Source: Polytrichum commune | Taxonomy: Eukaryota; Streptophyta; Polytrichopsida; Polytrichales; Polytrichaceae | Direction: 5' to 3' | DNA: 60,000 nucleotides | NCBI GenBank assembly: GCA_950295325.1 | Contig: OX485804.1 | Coordinates: 12,526,001 to 12,586,000 of the forward strand | Shown: piece by piece, positions 12,301 to 25,826 of the stretch | Layout of the letters: every line of letters begins with the position of its first letter | How positions within the stretch are numbered: the stretch's first letter is position 1 | Translations under genes and position numbers: made by a program | Notes under the pieces: generated by a model | What the model saw: only the letters and a program-made list of their open reading frames with translations | Databases searched by the model: none | Told to the model about the DNA's origin: nothing

Positions 12301-15300
12301 TTTGTCATTTTTCAATTTTAACAAGGATCACGAGCGCTAACCCTTCACATTTAGCCATGCAAATGGTTAGCTTTCCATACTGTAGACCTTATAGGTTATA
12401 GAAGGGGAATCAACCCTCCTACTTTGCATTCGAGACTCACCCCTTAATCGGTAACCAAAGGTAAGATGTGGGTTATCATTCATGGAAGTCCAATCTTATG
12501 TTGATCATCGCATTGCCGGAGCAACACTACAACAATACGAATCATATTAGACAACTATATCCTCACATTAAACCAATGCTCATGAAGGTTGTGTCGTTTG
12601 GCTTCGAGTGGGTTTGGTAGCTACATTCTTTCATTCATATAAGCCTCTAGGACTTTTGGCAGGTTCCCTACTCGACCATCAAGAAACCTTTTGTTTCTCT
12701 ACCAAGAGTTGGAGTAAAGTAGACATTTTCCCTTAACCGCTAGGGCTAGAAACCCCTAGTAGCTTTAGACCACCATAACTTCCTTGTATAATATTTTATG
12801 CTCATATTTGATCACTTCATTGTCATGTACGTTTTGTGTAGATGGCGATGAACTCCTTACTTGCCCCATTTGGGCACATATTAAAGAAATTATGCTTGTT
12901 CAAGCCTTGGCAGTCCCAGGAGCCACTCCTAGGCTACAACAAAGTGTTGTCCCTACTTAAATTGCCATATTTCCTAGCTCACACCTCTGATTGAAGTTTT
13001 TTTGAGCATTCTAGAATCAGCACGCCATAAGCTACGCATGGCGGATGGCCTTACCCTCGTGCCTCCTAGTCTCTATGGAGGGAGCGTTTCTATTGCCTCG
13101 GGCACCTATCCACACTAAAATCACTTAAGTCCTCTCACCAAGGGCATCACAAGTTCCGGGTATTACTTTGGGATTTCCCTTGTGCCCATGGTTTTTTGGA
13201 CACTCCTCATGAATAGGTGCACGACAATTCCGGACATGTTGCTCTTAGAATAAAAAAAACTTTTAGAATTTTGCTTGTTAGTTATAATTCAAACACCAGA
13301 GAACCCATTGCGATAAGCAGCAAACCTCATAAGTGTGTAAAAAAAAAATTACACGCACTAATTCAAAATATATCATCCATAGATATAGCGGATTTTTCAT
13401 TATATTCTAATATGACATTGAATTGCTTGGGTAATTACAAATTCAATACAAATACCATATTTTCTAATTATAGATTTCAATTATTGTACAATAAAAATAT
13501 TATTCGCCTCATTATAATGTTATTTTTACTTACCTTGTAATAATGTGTGGTGAATGTTTTGAATAATCTTAAAAAAACAAGTATTATCTTCACACATTGG
13601 GTAATCCATTCGTAATCGATCCGCAAACATTTGATGATGTTCATCATGAATTTAACGTGCATTAAGGTCATTTTTTAACATATTGGCAATATAGACATTT
13701 AATGAATACGACCATCACATAACGAGAGGGGAAGGCCGTTTCAAAGGATTCGGATCTTACATGCCATGCGTTGGTGTTCTATCAATTCGGGTGTATTCTT
13801 ACGGGTAGATCACTTTAAGGCATTTTTGTGCACCACGTGCGGCTGGGGGTTTTTTGTTTTGGGGCTATTTACCTTCAAGGGTTGAATTAAAGCCTCCCTA
13901 TAATTACTTAAATTTCAAAAATGGCCCATTTGTTTGCACCCTTCCATTACTTATATTGTCCAAGTCATTGCAATTTTTTGTACTCTCTATTCCTTTTAAG
14001 TAATAAAAGCTAATCTACTTCCTAATGCAATTGACGAGTGTTGAGGGAAAGCATGGAAACAAAGAAGGGTGCAAACAGTAATACCATTGCAAACAGAGTT
14101 ATGAAGAAAACACATAGGAGACCATAGCAAACATACTAAACATACCTTCTAGGATCCTTATATTCAGCCCCTATATTAATTTTACAAAAAATAATGGCCC
14201 ACGTTTTATGTCCATCTAACTTACTTATAATGGGATTGTCTACATTTAATGGCCCCTTCATTATTTGGAATTCCTTTATAATTTTTATTCCAAATGATTT
14301 TAATCCTCTCTATTTTATGTCGCAATTCGTTTTTAAAATTCACTAAGTGATCTACCTGTGTGTACTCTTCATAGAACTAAGCTATCTCCACTGTATCTAT
14401 ATGTTAAGCCAAAATTTTGATACAATATTGTGCAACACTTTTTCATTTATGATTTTATTTCATATTTTTTTTGTCTCTATGATCTTCTAATTCATATGAA
14501 CAATGAGACCTGATACAATAGATGTAAAAATTAATATATTAAAACATCCCCTAAAACAAATTTGACTATATCTTATCCAAAAATATATCTAAGTTAGATA
14601 GCGTACGTTATGTGTCCAAAATTTGATGTAGATCGAAATTGCTTTTGAAGCACTAGATTTTCAGATGGTAGAGGAACCTTCCGAGGTTTATAAATAATCT
14701 AAGAGATTTTCATGCCTCTATTACCAATGTTTTATTCTTTCTGGAAGTCATTCAAATGATCTACAAAAATGCGAACTATCCTACAAGGTTGCAAATTTCA
14801 TCTATCGCAAATGGCGATGATAGAAGGTGATTGGATGATCATAGATTTAGTCATAATCTTGATGATATCCTATTTTTAACAAATCACACATGTTATTCAT
14901 AGATTCTATAAGGTATGATACCTTATCCAACAATTTATCTATATTCAGACTTAACAAATACAACCTTAAATTATTAAATAACAAAAATAAATTTATATCT
15001 ACTAAATATTTATCAATTATATCATTAATATAGAGCTTATCGTTAACAAATCATAAATGCTCTTCAAAACGAATATTTACATAAATAAATAAAATTACAT
15101 TATAAATACACCTTATTAAATGACATCATATTTGAACACAAAAACGAAATATAGAGATAAGGCATATCTTGAAAGTGGTGCAAACAAGAAAAACTTTAAC
15201 AACCCTAAAATGAAGTTTATGTAGAGGCCACATTAGATGAATAAAAAAATGATCGGCGGATGAGATGTAAAAACAAAATATTCATTACGCTAAATCCTAA

Positions 15301-16867
15301 ATCATAAATGTAGGCACCATGCATGTATATTATATCATAACATTTATAAAAATTTTAACAAAAAATATTAAAAAAAACCTTGTCATTTAAATTTTAAACT
15401 AGGTGAAATTTTTATTTTATAAGGATTAATATTAGATATGAATAATTCGTCAAAATCTAAAAACAAATGGCTAAGGTTTGAAAATGCTAATAATTATTTT
15501 ACAACACGTAAAGTTGAATTATACTTTATACTTTATAATATAAAATATAACACGTAAAAAATCAATATCTAAAATTACATTATAAGAAAATATTATAGGT
15601 ATTATTTATTTATATTTAAATATATGATTACCATGTTTATGATTTTACAAACCTAAGAAAAGATCTTTAAAATATTTGAAGCGAATCATAGATCAATGAA
15701 ATATAATAATGTAATTATTAAAATACTATTAAAATATAAGATTATTACAACACCATTATGTATTCTATATGGTATAAGATATTCACGATAATAAACATAA
15801 GATAGACTATCTTCTAAAGTTATATTACCTTATATTAGATCACTTATTTAAATTTTGATCGGATTGATTTGATGGTTTATAAGATAGGGAACACATAATA
15901 AAAAATTTAAAAAATTATATTATATTTCATAAAAATATAATGATCACAAGTCATGTATCCATTAGTAGTCCATTACGGTGGTTCATCAAATGATGAGATA
16001 GGCCCGTCTTCATTATTGAGCCTGGAATGGTTATTTCAAGCATGCAATGTAATCTCGGTTTTGTTTTTTGGTAATATCATAGCAAATAATTAGTCCAACA
16101 CATATTTGTCAATTCATCACTGATTTTTGGAAAAAATACACACTGATTACTAGAAACCTCTCGCCATTTTCTTCATGGCTTGGTTGCCTACCTCTAGTAA
16201 CCATCGCTAAAGACTACGCAAGATGTAAGCTAATAAAAAAATGTTTCTCCACAAACTTGAATTTCCCCAAGGACCTACATAATCATTTGAGAAGAAATAG
16301 AATACTTGTGTTTTGATGATGTATAAGATATTCATAATGAGTCCCCAAATTAATGAAGAATATGGCTATGGTCTTGATTTGGATATGCTAATCATCTTGT
16401 ACTAATCGCTTGTTTAATATGTTAGGAGAAGTGGATAATAATGATAATAATAATAAAAGGCCCATTTTAGACCCACTTCCTTGACTATAGGAAGAAACGA
16501 CACCTTTCATGCAAATTAAGAAACACAAATGCAATGTGGTAGATATAGCCATAGATGCTAAATACGTTAGGCTTGTTCCATTTCGGGTCATTAGATTGGG
16601 GGCCCCTCAAATTTCCAAAACTAAATAGCATCATCCAATGAGGGCAACCGGGGCAATGATGGGAATTGAAGCTAGAGGATTAGGCTACAAGAATTGGAAT
16701 AGGGAGCTTTCAGGCTATGTGCGCATTTCTTGGTCAATCACGAGCATTGTAACTAGATCGAAGATGCATTGGACACTCAAGTTCGTTAATGTCATATTCC
16801 TTGAGTTGACTAGTAGTTAAATGCATTGGATACTACAAGTTCGTTAACATTACACGTCTTTTAACTA

Positions 16868-17110
16868 GGATTTAGTATATTTGGATTTATGCATGAATTT
16901 TGGCCGATTTCCAACCACCAATATGATCTACACAAGATTGCAAAACTACACAAATAAGATGGTTGGCAAGCATGGAATTCAAAAATTTCAAGATGTGGTT
17001 GTTTTGTCATTGCTTTTGTTGTTGTCATTTGATGTTTTTGTCCCTACAAGTGTACATTCCTTCTTATTTTTGGACAAGTGGTCTGTCCAAATACACTTAA
17101 ATGCCAATTT
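16868..17110 (+). repeat. Dispersed repeat, copy 1 (related to 24091-24322)
   Basis: This roughly 240-bp stretch aligns by eye over its whole length with 24091-24322. Both contain ATGGTTGGCAAGCATGG or a near copy, then a run of leucine/valine codons, then a GTCCC.ACAAGTG.ACAT segment. In this copy the frame from the internal ATG (about 16950) is open and begins like a signal peptide: a short charged start, then LLLLLSFDV. It could be a decayed small secreted-protein gene or a transposon fragment; I do not recognise a family. Confidence 0.5.
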
Positions 17111-17948
17111 TTTGTGTTCCTTGAACTTTTCTTAATGTGAAATGTTTTTGTGTACTCTCAAAGCTTTTCACTTAAAGAGGTTACTTATGTTTGACAAATG
17201 GATTCGTGTTGGCGATTAGCGGGCATGACATTTGAGACCTCTAGGAATCTAGTTTAGGCCCTTCGCAAATAGTGTACATGAATACCCTAAACAATGTAGT
17301 CCATCATTCTCATTTCGTCAAACCTCATTACATTGAAAACTTCCTTCCTCAAATCACCACCATTCTCTCCTGTAAATCATGTTAAATCGAGTATTTATAT
17401 GGAACCTATGATTGTATTAAAATAACCCTTTCTGGCGTGAATGTTGAATAAATTGGAGAGGAAACCAAGAAATGCCCCATCATAATAGTTAGTACAACTA
17501 TCATATGCACAGATGGAATCAAAAACTTCACCAATGCTGAAGCCCGCAGTTGAATCAAGAGGGTAAATGTTAGTTGCCGATCAGTGTGCAAAGTGGGTTG
17601 TGAGCGTGATTTGGTGAGTGAGTAGAACCATCTGAAACTCACAGGTTTCATCTTCCATAGCTGGGTTCCAAAAATTCTTTACACACCTGCCAAACATAAT
17701 GTATCATAATGGATGTCGTTACACTCTTTGTCACCCAGAGTCAACTGTTTTGGTGACTGGAGACAGAAAACTCTGTACACTTCTTTGTTCTGTCGCTAAT
17801 TGTCCTATTGGGACATCCCCCTTCTAATGCTCTGCATCTGAGGCAAGCTTTCTTCCATCACAGGGTCTTTCTTTTACAGTGAGGTCATCCTCTAGCTGAG
17901 CCGCCATGGAAGCCCGTTGCTTTTGTGGAGGATAATTATGCATTTCCA
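17111..17948. other. No gene seen; 3' flank of the minus-strand plastid gene
   Basis: No coding frame recognised. The bases just below 17949 would be the 3' UTR of the gene at 17949-20079. I did not identify a polyadenylation signal with confidence. Confidence 0.4.
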
Positions 17949-20079
17949 TCAATACAATCGCACCTGAAAGTTATGTCAAATAACAAACAGGTTAGAGAGC
18001 AGGAAGCGTAGAGAGAGTGGGAGATGGATTTTCCTTACTCATCCGCAATTACTTTCCTGCAACTTAGCTACACCAGACAAGCTCTGACCTGTACTGATCT
18101 CTTTCCTGGTTACTTGAAGGTTAACCCGACTTAAATCAAAATCAGTTTGGGGGGTGAAAAAGAAGGAAGATCTCTGTCTGACACTTCAGACACTTTCATG
18201 ACAAGGACAGACATCGTGACAAGGATAACGATGATCAATTCAAGAGCTACGTTGAATCCAAATAAGTTTGCCAACAACAGTGACTTACCCCAATGGTTTT
18301 GATGAGAACAATATTGCCAACGATTGCCATGGCAACAAGTCCAAACATCCAGTCTGTAACTTTTGCATAAGGGTTTACCTGCAATCGGCATGTAACCTCG
18401 TGAGCATTCACAGCAATTAGGAAAATGTGTCCAAATCAATGGTAGTAATGTTAAACAACTGGTTGAATGTTACAAGAGTACAAAGGACAAAATTGATTAC
18501 CTTTTCACGATACACAGTAAAGAGGAAGTATGAGGCCACTGGAAATGCCAAGACCAATGGTGCAACCCAGGTTGGTGCAGCTTTAGCAACTTCCTCAGCG
18601 ATTGCTTCGGAAATAGGTACATCAGCTGCAATGGCATCTTTAGTTTGGCCTCCAACTATCCCTGCCAATGCTACCCCAAGCGTCCACCAATTAAGGTCTG
18701 ATGCACTACTCACCCTTGCGAATTCTTCACTGCTCTCGCTTGGAATCATGGCAACACCCGATTGCTTGTTCTGCCAGGATCACAATGTCAAATAAAGATT
18801 ACGAAAACGTTGAAAGAATTATTTCAGACGTTGAATAGCTTACTTCCATGCCAATCAGAAAGCCGTACTTTATGCTGTTGAAGTACACAAAAAGAAAAAG
18901 AAAAAATCATTTTCAACTAACGAAAACATACACATTCTGGCAATAGCAATAATTATCGTTGTGATATTGTGTAACACTTCATGGACATCGGTAACCAGGC
19001 GTTTATTGTTGAAGCTCGTGGTTTTAAAAGGGCTTTTATATCTCTTCGGTTAGGAGCATATGTGTGGATCGAAACAGTGCTTCAAGGTGGACGTACCACG
19101 TGCTGCGCCTTGAATGCTTCATCATGCAAGCGGTTGGCTTCTTCCGCCATCTCCGCATGAGCAGTTTCCCAAGATTGCCACAACTGCTGCTCATATTGAA
19201 CGTGTTGCTGTCTTCCTAGGGTTCGACGGAGCTCGGCGACTTCAGTCTCCCAGTCAAAGTTCTGGTCTACTCCGTGTGCGAGCTCCTCCACCGCCTGCAC
19301 CAATATCTGCTGTAAGAAATCCTTCAAACGGGCTTTAAAACTAACGAGCCTGCCTAGTCACAGAGTCATGTGAGAGGTCGACTATGAGAATACTCAATTC
19401 TGGCCATCACTAAAGAAATGTTCCCTTCGTTGGTGAATCCAAGTCATGTGTTACGAAAAGGAATTCTCCAGTACTTCACAAATTGATTATAAAAGGCATG
19501 TTCGAGGAATGAGCTTGCAATGCCATTATGCCCCATGCCTACCTGCAATGTGGCTTGTGATCGTAGCTCCTCAACACGAATACGTACACGGAGCTCTTCC
19601 TGAGGAGTTTGGACACCAGCCACCATAGCTGGTTGCAAGACAGACTCCAACATCGCATCATGCAGCCATTTATCCATAACATCTCCGAGTTGCTTCAGAA
19701 CTATGTCCCTCTCTTCACGTGCACTTAGACTTCCAAGAGCCTCCTTCCGCAATTCAGAAACAGATTTTTGCCAGTCAAAGTCCGAAGAAAGAGCTAGCAA
19801 GGAGGGCGCCTCAGCCACTAAGCGTTCCATGTCTATGCTCGTGGAAGGCTCAAGGAATGTCGATCCGGCTGAAACAGCAGGCCGAAATTGTGGCTTCCTT
19901 CGGCCATGGCGTGGGTATTGGACGTCTGCCGGACTAGGTAATGCAAACAAGCCGGTCCTCTTCAGAAGAACACTCCGCGATGAGCTTCCACTCGTACTTT
20001 CTGTGCCGCTGCGGCTACGAGAAGATGTTCCAAGACGATGATGAGAGAACACTTGATTGGCTATAGTAGCACTAGCCAT
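17949..20079 (-). CDS. Predicted plastid-targeted membrane protein of unknown function (5 exons, 374 aa)
   Basis: Proposed exons on the minus strand: 20079-19543, 19309-19097, 18770-18501, 18378-18289 and 17963-17949. Each intron has GT...AG ends and all junctions are phase 0, giving 374 residues. The start ATGGCTAGTGC opens a Ser/Arg-rich, acid-poor N-terminus typical of a chloroplast transit peptide. Residues about 130-250 are charged and helical, with two similar WQKSVSELR / WETEVAELR segments, suggesting a coiled coil with an internal repeat. The C-terminal third is hydrophobic, with likely membrane segments near residues 278-293, 318-337 and 350-369, and the protein ends GVRLY. The last exon encodes only four residues and the stop. 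I do not recognise the family; a plastid inner-envelope or thylakoid protein is inferred from composition. Confidence is high that it is a gene, low for function. Confidence 0.85.
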
Positions 20080-21540
20080 CTTATTCAGATCAGTCCTGCA
20101 TTCAACAAAACCAGAATGAGATCGCAACCAGCGCAAACAAGTGAAGTCCACGTGTAAATTCGTCAGATGCTTTCTTCCAATATGGATATGAACCGTTTTG
20201 CAGACAAGCCAACCATTATAATGAAGACACTTCATTTACAAATTTTGCACATGATGGACGTTCGCTTAGAAGTTGCAAAACAGGGATCGTTTTCTACACG
20301 GAAACAATCCGAGTCAGGACAAACACTCAGCCTCTATCGACAAGGCCACGACCTGTTCGCGTGATGACAAAAGCTTGTTCGACAAAGTAGCGAGTATGAA
20401 CCTGGACAGATTGAAAGTACCTTTAAACTATCATACGACGAAAAAAACACCAATAAACTGATGTTTAAAACATCTTCAAATACCTTTTAAGTACGTTCTC
20501 GATTCAGCTCCACATAAACAGATTGTAGCAAGCTCTATATCAGCAGTGGTCCATATCCGTCGACTTGCAATTCTCAATCCTATACACCAGGGTGCTGTTC
20601 CTCTTAGACTTGAGATCGTCCAGCTCAATCAAGATGTCTTCTGAAGTACAGCACATGGAAACACAAATCAGGTGTGATCAAACTGAAACTCATCACATGT
20701 CTGCTACGAGCGCACCAGCCTGAGTAAACACACTAATTTATCCTTCCATTCTTTATATCATAATGGCGTTCCGATCTCGCTTTAGAGATGACAAATTTCT
20801 TACAAAATTTTCTGTCAATACATCCTGACAACTTTCACCTCTTACACCTATCCACTAACTGCGTTTTATGTGTTCTGGTTCATAAAATGAAACTCTCTAC
20901 CTTAAGAATTCTCTCGGGCCAGCACAGCGAAACCACTGCACCATTTCTACTTTTTTATTCCGATGCTTTTGTCGCAGCAATTCTACCTCCAATATTATGG
21001 AACATTCACAATTCAGACTTCGCATCGGTTCTCGTTTCAAAATCACTTTGCCTCGTAAATCCTGTTACTTCCCCAAATCCCGCCCCTATGGCCGATCTCG
21101 AACAATGCAAGACCTCCAGAAATGCTCAATCGCAAATACAACGACGACTATCCACGAGAAGAGGGAGTTCAAACAATTCATCCGATACTGCAGCCACTTT
21201 TTATCCAAACAACACCCTCACCAACATTGCAGACAAACAAACTGCGAGGTCATTCAGCCATGCCTTCCCTGTGCTCAACGTTATCAACAGAAGGAGCTGG
21301 AAAAACAGGTAACAAGCGACTCAATTCCTCGCACCTTAGGCAATGTGAGCGACCATCCACTTATTCATGTAGAACTCAACTCCGCGATCGTGATACACGA
21401 TCCGTAGATGCCAGGCTTTGTACCTTAGAAATTGCGCGCCTCCCTGCATCAAATTGCACCAACCTTGAACCGAAAATTTGAGAGAGAAATGCAACCGGAG
21501 AGGCTACGAAATGCGCCGTGTTTATGATTGTTGAAAAAGG
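20080..21540. promoter_or_regulatory. 5' flank of the plastid gene; overlapping open frames, no convincing gene
   Basis: This is upstream of the minus-strand gene starting at 20079, so it probably holds its 5' UTR and promoter. At 20.8-21.5 kb three overlapping plus-strand frames of 119-174 codons are open at once with no family resemblance. Simultaneous openness in all frames fits stop-poor composition better than coding. Confidence 0.35.
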
Positions 21541-21684
21541 TGTTTAAGTAGAGGCAGTAGCCTTTCTGGCTCCGACGCAAAGCTTCTCATCCACAGCAGA
21601 GCGCAGGTGTCTTATCCTCGCCTCCACCCGGGCCAGCACGGGAACCCCACTCGCGCACGGGTGCGCGTCGCCCTCTTTCGGGTC

Positions 21685-21726
21685 CCCCGAGCACGGGCGG
21701 ACCAACCCCGGGGCCCGTGCTCGGGG
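21685..21726. repeat. GC-rich 14-bp perfect inverted repeat
   Basis: CCCCGAGCACGGGC (21685-21698) is the exact reverse complement of GCCCGTGCTCGGGG (21713-21726), with a 14-base loop rich in C and G. It sits in a roughly 150-bp island (about 21600-21760) far more GC-rich than its surroundings. Confidence 0.85.
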
Positions 21727-21840
21727 CAATGGCTGCCCACTCCGCGTGACTCAGCATTGCTGCGCTTTTGCGAGAAGCCCATGTCGGTCCAATGCGACAT
21801 GTCCACAGGACGAGGATTCTGATAAGTCCTTTCACTGCAA

Positions 21841-24800
21841 GATCTACCAGTATTTACTAAATTTACAAGCCGCGATGTTGGAGTGCCTATTTAGGAAGGC
21901 GACCTTGACGTAGGTATTCAAAGTAACTTCCGGATGGAGTCAATGTTCAAGATTGAAGCCCACGTATGAATTTCATTTTGAAAGGCTCTCAAATTTCAGC
22001 CCTTCAACTGAAGAGCTCGTTCAAATTCAAGATGTCAGTCTAAGAACATAGAAATGAAATACAAAACTCGTATTAAACTTGTGCATGAATTATATGGTAC
22101 ATGTTTCTTATACAATATGAAGAATCAAGAATCAACCATCTAACTCCACTTCTTGTAGTGACAATGCCCTACGCTTGTTGGTTTTTGTGGTGGGCAGATG
22201 ATATTGAGGATTTCAAGTGACGTCTTCATTCTCAATTTGGGATTGCATTTTGAAGGGTTGTTTTGGGAGAAGTATATTTTGAAAGACCACATCGCGTTTG
22301 AAGGGCATTGTAGACTTCGATCTTGAACACCGGCAACCTTGATGTAGGTATTCAAAGTATCTTCCGGATGGAGTGTGTACTTCAGCCCGGTATTATCCAT
22401 AAAGTGCACATTTGGGGTTGCCACATCACCTCTCGGAATACTTTTTGGCACCGGTTGGAGGTACTTTTGCAAAAGAGTAAAGTAGAGAGTACTTTTGCAG
22501 TGGGGGGGGGGGGCTTTGAAGTCCCCGAGTGCCAGCCCCAGTTCTTTTAGGGATTTTGTGATACTTATTGAAAGGCTCCGTGATGGTGCTCTTTATACCC
22601 AACCATTCGGGCCCACTTCACACATGAGCCAAGAGCCGTGACCATGAAATTGTGAGAGCCCAAAACAAAGTGTCCAAAGGCCATCCCAACACACCTCCAA
22701 AATCATGTAGTGCGGTCACGGATTCTCAAGTGTAGTGTGAAGTCATGTCTGACCGGACCCTAAACCAAATGTTGTTTCAATGAATTTTTATTCATGCGGG
22801 TTGTCACACATGATAGAATAGAATAAATCAACGGTTGCGAGCATTCGGAGTGTCATGGTCTCCCGGTTTGGTGTTAGGCCTACTACCTCCAAGACTTGGT
22901 TTTTGAAAATAATCCAAGTGATCATGAAACATGATCCATTTGATGCCATGTAGGAATCCATGTAGACTTTACATCCATCTTGCTTTCACATACTTTGTTG
23001 GTCCCTCAAGTGTAGTGTGAAGCAAACTTGGACCAGCTCCGGCTTTTCCACCAATGAGAGTGCTTGAAGTGTAATGGTCACGGGCTCTTAGTCTCATGTG
23101 TGAAGTGGCCCTCTGTGCCCGGGAGATTTTTGGGCATAATTGGTCAAAATCCTAGTGTTCCCAAGTCCAACCAGTGTTGCACGTTGTGAGAGATCGGCTA
23201 TTTATTATTAATTTGGGGTACATTCCATTGATTCATCTAAAGTAGTCGGGAATGTTCATGAAGTCTAGGACTTCAACCGGTTATTTTTCAAACTCAATTG
23301 GTTCATCTATAATTAGTGGTTGGTTCTCTCCATATAATGCAATCATTGATGATGATATATGATTTTGGTAGTGGAAAAAAAGACCAAATAATATTGGTAT
23401 GTTTATTTAGAATTTGTGAGTTTGTATTATCAAATATAATAAAGTTAAATTTGGGATTGAGACCATTTAACACGTGGTTTTTTTGAATGTTGGCATGTAT
23501 CATTTGGGGGAAGGGGGCAGTGAAAATTGATCCCTTACCTATTGGCTTTGAAGAATAATTTTTATACTAGTAATAAAATATTATGTGGTGTGATATCGCT
23601 CTGTATGAACTCATTTGATTAATGACTTTTAAAAGCATTGGGGTTCCAAGTCTACTCAAAGATGTATAATAAAATGTAATTTAAATGCTTTCTTTGGAGT
23701 GAGCATACTAGAAAAAGAAGTTGTACACGGTGACAAGTGAAATTAGCAACATCATCATTGTTGTTTATCATCAACTATGTTTAGAAACATATGACTACAA
23801 ATAAAATACAATAATTGATTTGGCCCCTCAAGCAAAATTCAAAGATGGATATTTATATCTATATTGCCTTGCAAACCCTTGGTATTTGCCGTCCCTACCT
23901 GGATTAACTCTCTCTTGAACCCCTAGTGGATCTTTCAACACTAACTTGTTTAGATAAATATTATGGAGTATGGGTGATATCACACTACACACCTTCAATC
24001 CTATTTACAATCGATTTATACTTTAAAATTTTTGATAAGGAAAAAAGTTGCTACGTATTGAACTTTGACCTCCATATTGAACTGATGTTTAAGTATATTC
24101 GGATTTATGAATGGATTTTGGACAATTCCAACCACGAATATGACGTACATTAGATTGCAAACTACACAAATATGATGGTTGGCAAACATGGAATACAATA
24201 TATTCAAAGTTGTAGCGGTTGTGTTGTTGCTTTTGTTATTGTCAGTTGATGTTTTGGTCCCCACAAGTGCACATCCCTTATTAATTTTGAACAAGTTGTT
24301 TGTTCAAATATACGTAAATGCCAGGATAGATGTAGATATCTATAGTTGAGCATACAACATAGTATATTGTACCATGATGGGGGGCCTTCAAATGAGTATG
24401 CGAAGAGTGTCGGGTGAATGATGATAAGAGATCCCAAAGCAAAAAATATAGAATGTGGAAGTTGGAAGTTGGTTAATTCAATTCAAGATAATTGAGTCAA
24501 GAGGAGCACTTAAAGCTTGGCAACCATGACATTACAACCATGCTCTCAAGCAATTGAGGATTAATATGCTCTATGATTGCCTTAGATAACGATGCAAGTC
24601 TTCATACTACGTAAAATCCTTTATATTACGTGCTTGGCTAAGTAATGGGTAAGTTATGAATTGCCCAAGGGGAAAAATTTCTCAAACCTCTTTATTTCTC
24701 TTGCTTTCATCTAGACGAGGGCAACTAAGAATAGGATATCAAGAAATTTGTTCCTCAAGGATAGGAATGCAAATCAAATCCTCTCTACAACTCTTTGGTT

Positions 24801-25226
24801 CCAAAACTTTTGTGTACCTTTTTCACATCATTGTCTTATTATTATATCCTAGATAGATATAGTCAAAACTTAATTAAGGAAATTAATGATAGATGGTGAA
24901 ATACTAGTGTAGGATATTTCGTCAACATATTGATGATCATAATGAATCACGTATTAGAATTAGAGAGTGGAGTTTTTAAAAAAAAAAAAACTTAGTTAGA
25001 ATTAAAACATTAATAAATAGAGAGGTTGAATTGACCTCAAAATCTGAAGCTTTATCAGAGTTTTGGGCACTCCCCATGGAGAGGTGCGAGACAGTAGCTC
25101 AACATGCTATCGTTGACATCTGACCGTTTGGAATGGCAATGGCATTACCCCGTGCGGTTACCGTTCATGTCTCCAAATTCTATAGTAGAGGTTTAATGCT
25201 ATGTAATAGTTTTTTAGTTACCTACG
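21841..25226. other. No gene seen; repeat fragments
   Basis: No recognised coding sequence. It holds a 38-bp near-identical direct repeat (21903-21940 and 22336-22373, containing GTAGGTATTCAAAGTA.CTTCC), a G-run at about 22501-22512, the second copy of a dispersed repeat at 24091-24322, and an A-run near 24978. Confidence 0.45.
24091..24322 (+). repeat. Dispersed repeat, copy 2 (related to 16868-17110)
   Basis: Same order of landmarks as copy 1: GGATTTATG, CCAACCACGAATATGA, ATGGTTGGCAAACATGG, then a Leu/Val-rich segment and GTCCCCACAAGTGCACATCCC. A small indel after the ATG moves the hydrophobic run into another frame, so the two copies are not open in the same way from the ATG. Confidence 0.5.
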
Positions 25227-25230
25227 AAAG

Positions 25231-25378
25231 CATAACGTTATTCAAATCCATAACAATGTCATGTGGGACTGACGATATTCCACAGAATATTCTCCATATC
25301 GAGTCTGAATGTGTAGAATATTCCGTGGAATTTTATCAGTCCCATAAACACACTGTTATCGATCTGAATAATGTTATG
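25231..25378. repeat. Foldback sequence, roughly 65-bp arms (MITE remnant or MIRNA-like hairpin)
   Basis: Bases 25231-25296 pair with 25315-25378. The matching blocks are CATAAC.TTATTC.AATC-like outside, TGGGACTGA in the middle and ATTCCAC.GAATATTCT next to the loop, with about 15-20% mismatch, some of it G-U, and an 18-base loop. Arm length, loop size and mismatch level fit either a plant microRNA precursor or a small foldback transposon. It lies about 450 bp upstream of the CcdA start codon. Confidence 0.65.
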
Positions 25379-25826
25379 AGATGGTTCCAGAGGCTGTTAT
25401 CCTTTCTAAATTGACCACACCCAACTGGACACTCTGAAATGTCGCCTACACGCACATTCCAGGCCTCAAGGTAACCTTCCCTAAGTCGTTCACCTGGTTC
25501 CAAATGTGCATATTCTGTGCATTTCAGGGCTGTAGCCAGTCTGATGTTGTGGAACTCCCCGGAGTCTTCTCACGTGTTCTCAAATGTATTCATTTGGTAC
25601 AGTTTAGAGCCATTGCCAAGCTGATGACTCTGGAGGTAGTGTTGCGTGCAGAAATTGCCTGATGCCGAACGATTTCCGAGTTTCAGAGATTTTTTTTGCA
25701 CAATAACGTTAGTGAATTTCTTTGGACGGAGTTGATTCAAAGCTTCTGAGAATCTTCTTGTCGATCACGGATACGACTCAGGGTTTTGGTGAAGGAATTG
25801 GAGCGAATTGCACAAGAGCTGCAGAT

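Larger units (their letters stand above)
9060..16867. other. Long AT-rich stretch with no recognised gene
   Basis: I read both strands and found only short frames without family resemblance. It contains a (CT)n(AT)n microsatellite at about 9187-9227, a 20-bp perfect palindrome at 9335-9354 with a related copy near 9095-9115, and very AT-rich DNA at 13.9-16.0 kb. Nothing resembling a tRNA, rRNA or organelle insertion stood out, though I could not search systematically. Confidence 0.5.
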